Under the pieces are notes generated by a model that made no database searches, was not told the origin of the DNA, and saw nothing but the letters and a program-made list of their open reading frames with translations. A stretch of 20,559 bases of DNA, taken from NCBI GenBank assembly GCA_964456445.1, contig CAYWBI010000058.1, positions 1 to 20,559 on the forward strand. Reading direction: 5' to 3'. The stretch is from CAYWBI01 sp964456445. Its GTDB lineage: Bacteria; Calditrichota; Calditrichia; Calditrichales; J004. Both the position numbers and the translations under genes were made by a program. Below are positions 14,908-20,559 of the stretch, in pieces. Position 1 is the stretch's first letter; each line of letters opens with the position of its first letter.

Positions 14908-17499
14908 ATGTATCATAAAATCAATTTAAGCGGAAGCTGGCGGCTGCAGCCGGGCAATAATAAGCCGGCTTCATTCGAATACAGTGTGCCTGTTCCGGCA
15001 ATGGTGGATAATTGCCTTCCCGGGCTGGTCTGGCAAGGCTATGATTATTTCTGGTATAAAAAAGAAATTCATTTTCCAGCAAGTCAAAAATATAAAAAAG
15101 CGTTTCTGCAGTTGGAACAGGTGCAATTCGGCGCGGATGTCTGGCTGAACGGAAAACGAGTTGGTGGGGACATTCCCTGTTATACCAGTCAGTGGTACGA
15201 TGTAACCGGATTCTTGCAGGCCGGGAAAAATATTCTGTTGGTGCGGGTTGGTCAAAAACACACCCTGCCCGAGCACAGCGCTGTGGGGAATGACCAGGAA
15301 CGCCTGAGCTGGATTCCGGGTATCTGGGGCGACGTCAGTCTGCATTTATACGGCAGCGGCCGGGTGCGCTGGATGCGGATTCAGCCGGATATCGACGCCG
15401 AGAGGTTGGACATCTTGTTTGAACTGGAAAACTTTTCCGACACCCTGCAATCTTTTATGCTGGAATGGCAGGTTGTCGAAAAGCGAAGCCGCGCGAAGCT
15501 CACATCTGTTTTTCATCAGAAAATATCCATTGCTGCCCATTCCATAAAAGAGTGGCCGAAGGAAACCGCAGTTGCGGATTACAAACTCTGGCTGCCCGAA
15601 TCCCCAAATTTATATGCCGTCGTCTTTAAATTAATGGATGAAGACGGACGCATTGTTCACGATGGCGAAACGCACTTTGGCTTTCGAAAATTTGAAATTC
15701 GCGGAAGACATTTTTATCTGAATAATCAGCGGCGCGTTTTGTTGGGCAGCAATATTGCGTTTCACCGTTTGTTAAGCGATTCCACACGCGGAACGCTTCT
15801 GTGGGATGAAGAATGGATAAAGAAGGCTTTTATCCGCATACCCAAAGAAAACAACCTTACTTTTTTCCGTTTCCATCTGGGGCACGCGTACAACCGCTGG
15901 TACGATTTTGCCGATGAATACGGTATCGCGCTGGAAGATGAGTGGGCATTCTGGACCAGTAGCGGTTCAGCGGAACAAATTGAAAAAGAATTTACCAGCT
16001 GGATTCGCGAGAATATTAACCGTCCGTCCATTCTTATTTGGTCGGCGCTGAATGAATCCAGGGATTCCCGGATTACTGATGAGTTGATTCCGAAACTGAA
16101 AAAAATCGACCCTACACGACCCTGGCAGCACGTGGATTTTGGCGAAGACCACCCCTACATTTATTCTCTTGGGCCGGTATTGAACAGGGAAAAATTCGGG
16201 TTCAGCCGTTCTTTGTCTGAGATGCAAAACAACACTTCGCCGGTAATGGCCAATGAATTTGAATGGTGGTGGCCGGACAGAAATAATAATCCCAGTGCGC
16301 TTACCGAAATAGTCGTGGAACGCTGGCTGGGACGCAAATGGACGAAAGCAGAGCTGATAAAACATCAGACTTTTTTAGCTGCTGAGCTTGGCGAACTCTG
16401 GCGCCGGCTGGATTTGGATGCCATAATGCCCTTTGTTTATCTGAGCGTAGGCGAAGGCCCAACGGCTGATTGGTTTGACGGCACTTTAGAAAATTTAAAA
16501 CCCAAGCCGGTTCTGGCGGCATATAAAAATGCACTTGCACCGCTGGGGGTGAGCATCGAATTATGGGACCGCCATTTTTACACAGGGGAACAGCGCACTA
16601 TAAATATCTATGTTTTTAATGACCGGGCAAAAAACGCGGATGTCCGGCTGCGGGTCAGCATTGCCGGTCAATTGTTGTCTGAACAGAAATTAACGCTTAG
16701 CGCGGGTCAGCACCGGGTGGTTCCGCTAGAGTGGGAAGTGAGCGGAATGGGAATGGCCGCAGAAATGACGGCTGAAGTCAGTGACGGGCAAAATAAAATG
16801 TCGGCTTTTAGCCGGAAGCCCTGTTTTGTTTTTGAAGAAACGCCGGCGCTTAGTACTGATGATTTTCCGCGGCTGATACTGGCCGATTCTTCTGCTGAAG
16901 TGGAAACGTTCCTGAAACGCAGGCAAATTCCTTTTTCCTCCTGGCCTTGTGTGCTGACGAATACGGACCGCTTGTTTATTAACCAGGGCAGCCTGAAAGA
17001 TATATCAAACACCGGGCGCCGGGAACTGAGCCGTTTTGTGACATCCGGCGGTATATTGATTTTACAGGAACCGGAATTCGGGATTGTGAATGAAAGCCAT
17101 TTGCGGGTGTTGGACGATTTAAAGCTGAAAATTGTGCGCCGGCAGGACGCGGCTATGGGCGGCTATGATTCCTATGTTTTTATGGAAGACCCGAGACGTC
17201 GCCTGTGGCGGGGAATAGAGCCGAGACATTTAAAACTTTTTAACGGCGCCCTGGGCGGTGAAATAGTCAGCCAACACGATGTTACGCCAAACCGCGATTA
17301 TAAAGCTTTGGCCCGCTGCGGACTATCGCTGAGTACGGCGGCGGTAATAGAAATTCCCTATGGCCGGGGAAAGGTGGTCATTTCCCGCATTCAGGTGCGT
17401 GGACGGCTGTTAAAAGAGCATAAAGGCCCCGGTTTGTATGAGCGGCGTTACGACCCGGTTGCGGAATGCTACTTGTTGAATTTAATCTTAGCCGGATAG
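14908..17499 (+). CDS. GH2-family beta-glycosidase, apparently cytoplasmic
   Basis: 863 residues. The jelly-roll sugar-binding domain starts at once (INLSGSWRLQPG), continues with FGADVWLNGKRVG, and is followed by an immunoglobulin-like domain to about 265. A TIM barrel spans about 265-540. WSALNES places the acid/base at Glu383, and VMANEFEWWWP places the nucleophile at Glu450. The C-terminal part holds a beta-sandwich and then a class I GATase-like fold (RFVTSGGILILQEPE, PYGRGKVVISRI, DPVAECYLLNLI) such as many long glycosidases carry. No signal peptide is present, and an in-frame TGA 15 nt upstream of the ATG rules out a longer N terminus. It starts 8 nt after the GH144-SGNH stop and ends the tight cluster. 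Likely role: removing glucose from imported beta-1,2-oligosaccharides. Beta-galactosidase or beta-glucuronidase activity cannot be excluded. Confidence 0.9.
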   Translation: MYHKINLSGSWRLQPGNNKPASFEYSVPVPAMVDNCLPGLVWQGYDYFWYKKEIHFPASQKYKKAFLQLEQVQFGADVWLNGKRVGGDIPCYTSQWYDVTGFLQAGKNILLVRVGQKHTLPEHSAVGNDQERLSWIPGIWGDVSLHLYGSGRVRWMRIQPDIDAERLDILFELENFSDTLQSFMLEWQVVEKRSRAKLTSVFHQKISIAAHSIKEWPKETAVADYKLWLPESPNLYAVVFKLMDEDGRIVHDGETHFGFRKFEIRGRHFYLNNQRRVLLGSNIAFHRLLSDSTRGTLLWDEEWIKKAFIRIPKENNLTFFRFHLGHAYNRWYDFADEYGIALEDEWAFWTSSGSAEQIEKEFTSWIRENINRPSILIWSALNESRDSRITDELIPKLKKIDPTRPWQHVDFGEDHPYIYSLGPVLNREKFGFSRSLSEMQNNTSPVMANEFEWWWPDRNNNPSALTEIVVERWLGRKWTKAELIKHQTFLAAELGELWRRLDLDAIMPFVYLSVGEGPTADWFDGTLENLKPKPVLAAYKNALAPLGVSIELWDRHFYTGEQRTINIYVFNDRAKNADVRLRVSIAGQLLSEQKLTLSAGQHRVVPLEWEVSGMGMAAEMTAEVSDGQNKMSAFSRKPCFVFEETPALSTDDFPRLILADSSAEVETFLKRRQIPFSSWPCVLTNTDRLFINQGSLKDISNTGRRELSRFVTSGGILILQEPEFGIVNESHLRVLDDLKLKIVRRQDAAMGGYDSYVFMEDPRRRLWRGIEPRHLKLFNGALGGEIVSQHDVTPNRDYKALARCGLSLSTAAVIEIPYGRGKVVISRIQVRGRLLKEHKGPGLYERRYDPVAECYLLNLILAG

Positions 17500-17513
17500 G
17501 AAAGAGCAATAAA

Positions 17514-17589
17514 CGGTCATTCCCGAATTCTTTTTTCAGGAATCCAAATTATTTAACAAGACAGATCCCTGCTCTGGCCGGAATGACAG
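17514..17589. repeat. Small palindromic repeat element (MITE/REP-like)
   Basis: GTCATTCC (17516-17523) and its exact inverse GGAATGAC (17580-17587) bracket 56 nt. Extended to 17514-17523 and 17580-17589 the arms match at 9 of 10 positions. Inside, ATTCC (17519-17523) can also pair with GGAAT (17539-17543). The sequence AAACGG occurs just outside on both sides (17511-17516 and 17590-17595), overlapping the left arm by one base. Dispersed elements with GTCATTCC ends are frequent in many bacterial genomes. It fills the only sizable gap in the window (17500-17639), where the rest is AT-rich leader of the next gene with no convincing promoter or terminator. Confidence 0.55.
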
Positions 17590-17639
17590 AAACGGTATTA
17601 TTGAATTTTAAAAAGTAAAATAATAGTTGAGTAATCTAA

Positions 17640-20559
17640 ATGAATTTGAGATGTATTCTGGGTTTTGTACTAATCACATTTCTTATTGTCTGCGGGCCGT
17701 CCCATTCTCAGCGGGAACTGGATGGTTTCGAACCGGCCGGACCCTGGACGACCATCGTTTCCGACAGCACGGTGCGCATACAAACATCAGCGGCTGTGGG
17801 AAAATTCGGGAAAGCGCTGCGCATTGATTACGAATTCAGCGCAGGAACGGGTTTTTGCGGCATCGAAAAAGAAATCCCTCTTGACCTTCCGGAAAATTTT
17901 CAATTCAGCTTTTACTTAAAAGGGGAAAGCCCGGCAAATAATCTGGAATTCAAACTGCTGGATAAAAGCGGCGAAAACGTTTGGTGGCGCAATCAGCGTA
18001 GCTTTGAATTTCCACAGCAATGGACCAAAATGCTAATCAAAAAACGGGACATCGAATTTGCCTGGGGCCCGGTACAGGACAAGGGCCTGCATTCCGTAAA
18101 TAAAATCCAATTTTTTATTGCGTCTTCAGCCGGCGGAAGAGGAACCGTTTATTTAGATGATTTCCGTTTCGCAACGCTGACCGCCCCGGACACAGTTCCC
18201 CCGGAACCGTCTGTCAGCGTTTCATCCTGGCAGAAAGAATACAGCGCCGCTAATATATTCGACGCTCATATCGAAACGGCCTGGCGCAATCAATCAAGTG
18301 ACAGCCTGCCGGAAATTGTGATTGACCTGCATAAAAACTATGAATACGGTGGTCTGGTAATCGATTGGGATGAACAGGATTTTGCCCGAAGATATAATGT
18401 GTTTTCAAGCCGGGATAAAAATGAGTGGGAAAACATTTATCGTGTGCGGGCCGGGAACGGGGGGCGGGCCTACCTGCCGCTACGAAACAGCGGGTCGCGT
18501 TATTTGAAATTAACGCTCAAAAAAAGCGCCCGAAATACACGTTTTGCCATCAATGAAATCAGTGTAAAAGACTTTGCTTTTTCGGAAACCCCCGAAGCGC
18601 TCTACAGTCGGATTGCCCGGGATAATCCACGCGGATATTTTCCGCGCTATTTTTACGGTGAACAAAGTTACTGGACCATTTGCGGCGTAAATAACGACCG
18701 TGACGAAGCCCTGATAAATGAAGACGGAATGGTGGAAGTCGATAAAAAGCGTTTTTCCGTTGAACCGTTTATTTTTTCTGAAGGGCGTTTACTAACCTGG
18801 AACGACAGCCAAAATACACAACAATTAATGGATGACTATCTGCCCATTCCTTCCGTAACCCGGAAAAAAGGCGGTTTAAAACTGACGACACAAATATTTT
18901 CCGATGGACCGGCGGGCGCATCGGTTCTTTATCTCCAGTACCGGCTGGAAAATTTAAACTCTAAGATGCAAAGCGGAAATATGTATCTTGCCATCCGCCC
19001 CTTCCAGGTGAATCCGCCCTGGCAGTTTTTAAATACCCCGGGTGGAACGGCAAAGATTAAAAACATTGCTTATCGGTCAAACCGGGTGCAGGTGGATGAT
19101 GATAAAACCGTATTTACGCTCAGCCCGGCAGACGCTTTTGGCGCGGCGTCTTTTGATGAAGGGGACATTACCCGCTTCCTGCAAAAGGATGCGCTGCCCG
19201 CTTCTCAAAGGATAACCGACAATGCGGGATTTGCTTCCGGGGCACTAAAATATCATTTCCGGCTTAAAGCGAATGAAACAAAAACCGTAATCCTGGCCGT
19301 ACCTTTTCATACAAGTTCAAAATATGTTGTTTCGAAAAAACAGGCACCCCTCAGACTGAAAGCGGTTAGAAGATTTTGGCAGAAAAAGCTCAATACGGTT
19401 CAGTTCCACCTGCCTGCTTCCGCAAAACCGCTCATCAATACACTGCGTTCCAATCTGGCTTACATCCTGATAAACCGGGATGGCTTCGGCATTCAGCCCG
19501 GTTCACGTTCGTACGAGCGTTCCTGGATTCGTGACGGGTCGCTGACTTCTTCGGCCCTGCTCAAAATGGGCGTGCGCCGGGAAGTTAAAGATTTTATCAA
19601 TTGGTACAGCGCTTACCAATATGCGGATGGGAAAGTGCCCTGTGTCGTGGACAGCCGCGGTCCCGACCCCACGCCGGAAAATGACAGCCACGGGCAGTTG
19701 ATTTTCGCCTATTTGCAATACTACAATTTTACAGGTGATAAAGCATTTCTTAAAAGCCATTATGTCCATGTGCGAAAAGCCATTGAATATATGGATGGCC
19801 TGCGCGCCAGCCGGAAAACGGCCCAATATGTTTCTGGCAGTCCAACGGGAAAAGCCTGTTACGGATTACTGCCGGAATCCATCAGTCACGAAGGCTATTC
19901 CGCCAAACCGATGCATTCCTACTGGGATGATTTTTTTGCTTTAAAAGGATACAAAGATGCGGTGCGCATTGCCGGAATTTTGGGGCACACCAAAGACGCT
20001 GAACGATTCGCAGCGGCCCGGGATTCCTTTAAAACCGATTTGTACAATTCCATTAAACGGGCTATGGAAAATAAGCAAATCGATTACATTCCCGGCTGTG
20101 TAGAGTTGGGTGATTTTGACGCCACGTCCACGGCCATTGCCATCTATCCGGTAAATGAGCTGCAGAATCTGCCCCAAGCGCAGGCCCAAAATACCTTTGA
20201 ATGCTACTTTAAATATTTTCAGCAGCGCAGGGATGAGCAAATAGACTGGCGCGATTATACGCCTTACGAAGTACGGCTGATTGGCACTTTTATCCGTCTG
20301 GGCCAGCCGGAAAGAGCGCACCAGCTTATCGATTTCTTTTTTAAAGACCGGCGTCCTTCCGCCTGGAACCAGTGGGCCGAAGTGGTGCGCAAGGGCTATC
20401 GAACACCCGGGTTTATCGGCGATATGCCACATACCTGGGTGGGCTCGGATTTTATCAGCGCTTTGCGCAGTTTTTTTGTTTACGAAGATGAACAACGGCA
20501 GGCGCTAATTATCGGCGCCGGACTGTACAAAGAATGGATTGACGGGCCGGAAGGAATGC
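17640..20559 (+). CDS. Secreted discoidin-domain protein with probable (alpha/alpha)6 glycosidase region (3' truncated)
   Basis: The frame is open from the ATG at 17640 to the right edge, 973 codons without a stop. Residues 1-24 are a signal peptide (MNLRCILGFVLITFLIVCGP, ending near HSQ). About 25-180 is a beta-sandwich of carbohydrate-binding type (DGFEPAGPW, FQFSFYLKGES, GTVYLDDFRF). About 188-313 is an F5/8 type C (discoidin, CBM32-like) domain: AANIFDAHIETAWRNQ, PEIVIDLHKNYEYGGLVIDW, RYLKLTLKKSARNTRFAINEISVKDF. A beta-rich region follows. From about 576 a helical-hairpin region resembles six-hairpin glycosidases: YERSWIRDGSLTSSALLKMG (625-644), LPESISHEG (744-752), GFIGDMPHTWVGSDFI. Glu626, Asp632, Glu746 and Glu751 are candidate acids, unproven. 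I cannot assign a GH family. It follows the cluster after a 140-nt gap and may have its own promoter. Confidence 0.8.
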   Translation, partial: MNLRCILGFVLITFLIVCGPSHSQRELDGFEPAGPWTTIVSDSTVRIQTSAAVGKFGKALRIDYEFSAGTGFCGIEKEIPLDLPENFQFSFYLKGESPANNLEFKLLDKSGENVWWRNQRSFEFPQQWTKMLIKKRDIEFAWGPVQDKGLHSVNKIQFFIASSAGGRGTVYLDDFRFATLTAPDTVPPEPSVSVSSWQKEYSAANIFDAHIETAWRNQSSDSLPEIVIDLHKNYEYGGLVIDWDEQDFARRYNVFSSRDKNEWENIYRVRAGNGGRAYLPLRNSGSRYLKLTLKKSARNTRFAINEISVKDFAFSETPEALYSRIARDNPRGYFPRYFYGEQSYWTICGVNNDRDEALINEDGMVEVDKKRFSVEPFIFSEGRLLTWNDSQNTQQLMDDYLPIPSVTRKKGGLKLTTQIFSDGPAGASVLYLQYRLENLNSKMQSGNMYLAIRPFQVNPPWQFLNTPGGTAKIKNIAYRSNRVQVDDDKTVFTLSPADAFGAASFDEGDITRFLQKDALPASQRITDNAGFASGALKYHFRLKANETKTVILAVPFHTSSKYVVSKKQAPLRLKAVRRFWQKKLNTVQFHLPASAKPLINTLRSNLAYILINRDGFGIQPGSRSYERSWIRDGSLTSSALLKMGVRREVKDFINWYSAYQYADGKVPCVVDSRGPDPTPENDSHGQLIFAYLQYYNFTGDKAFLKSHYVHVRKAIEYMDGLRASRKTAQYVSGSPTGKACYGLLPESISHEGYSAKPMHSYWDDFFALKGYKDAVRIAGILGHTKDAERFAAARDSFKTDLYNSIKRAMENKQIDYIPGCVELGDFDATSTAIAIYPVNELQNLPQAQAQNTFECYFKYFQQRRDEQIDWRDYTPYEVRLIGTFIRLGQPERAHQLIDFFFKDRRPSAWNQWAEVVRKGYRTPGFIGDMPHTWVGSDFISALRSFFVYEDEQRQALIIGAGLYKEWIDGPEGM

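Noticed and set aside
17679..17693. Lipobox (LIVC) in the last protein
   Set aside because: The residue before the Cys is Val, not the usual Gly, Ala or Ser, and a normal cleavage site follows a few residues later; a plain signal peptide fits better.
17627..17919. Short plus-strand ORFs of 66 and 77 aa at the start of the last gene
   Set aside because: They overlap the frame from 17640, which has a signal peptide and runs open to the window end; the short ones have no family features.
19941..20495. Antisense ORF of 184 aa near the right edge
   Set aside because: It is opposite the continuous discoidin/glycosidase frame, which has recognisable motifs throughout; the antisense product shows none.
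1..20559. tRNA, rRNA, CRISPR arrays, transposase genes
   Set aside because: Coding sequence fills nearly the whole window; I saw no cloverleaf-type segment, spaced direct repeats or transposase motifs.

Overview
The window reads as one co-oriented (+ strand) carbohydrate-use locus from a Gram-negative bacterium of the FCB group. The secreted proteins end in type IX-style sorting domains carrying the NYPNPFNP motif, and a TonB-dependent receptor with a carboxypeptidase-regulatory-like N-terminal domain sits beside a PorV/UPF0164-type barrel. That combination is common in Calditrichota, Ignavibacteriota, KSB1 and related uncultured lineages. A run of exactly 100 N inside a gene indicates a scaffolded, possibly metagenome-derived, draft assembly. 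The phylum is an inference from protein style, not from a marker gene.

Layout: (1) 3-674, the C-terminal half of a GH144-like glucanase with a sorting domain, cut by the left edge. (2) 719-1750, a LacI-family regulator starting with GTG. (3) 1797-3683, a secreted protein with two CBM9-like domains and a sorting domain. (4) 3708-6207, a TonB-dependent receptor broken by a probable 1-nt deletion in a T tract and by the N gap. (5) 6215-9475, a very large secreted FnIII/sorting-domain protein. (6) 9486-10496, a PorV/UPF0164-like outer-membrane barrel. (7) 10515-12920, a GH94 phosphorylase. (8) 12917-14899, a lipoprotein fusing a GH144-like glucanase to an SGNH/GDSL esterase. (9) 14908-17499, a GH2 glycosidase without a signal peptide. 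(10) 17500-17639, an intergenic stretch with a small palindromic repeat element. (11) 17640 to the right edge, a secreted discoidin-domain protein with a probable (alpha/alpha)6 glycosidase region, still open at the edge.

Genes 3 to 9 are packed with gaps of 24 nt or less, or a 4-nt overlap, and are probably one operon, with LacI just upstream as the likely local regulator. Two GH144-like enzymes point to beta-1,2-glucan, including osmoregulated or cyclic periplasmic glucans of other bacteria. Inferred flow: the surface-sorted GH144 and the CBM9 protein bind and cut glucan outside. The receptor, with its FnIII and PorV-like neighbours, imports fragments. The GH144-SGNH lipoprotein trims the backbone and removes ester substituents. 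Cytoplasmic GH94 and GH2 then finish the oligosaccharides by phosphorolysis or hydrolysis. No SusD-like lipoprotein and no inner-membrane sugar transporter is visible in the window.

The most interesting points are the GH144-SGNH fusion, the SusD-less receptor/FnIII/PorV-like trio, the unassigned catalytic region of the last gene, and a GH94 with Cys in place of Asn in its catalytic-loop motif.
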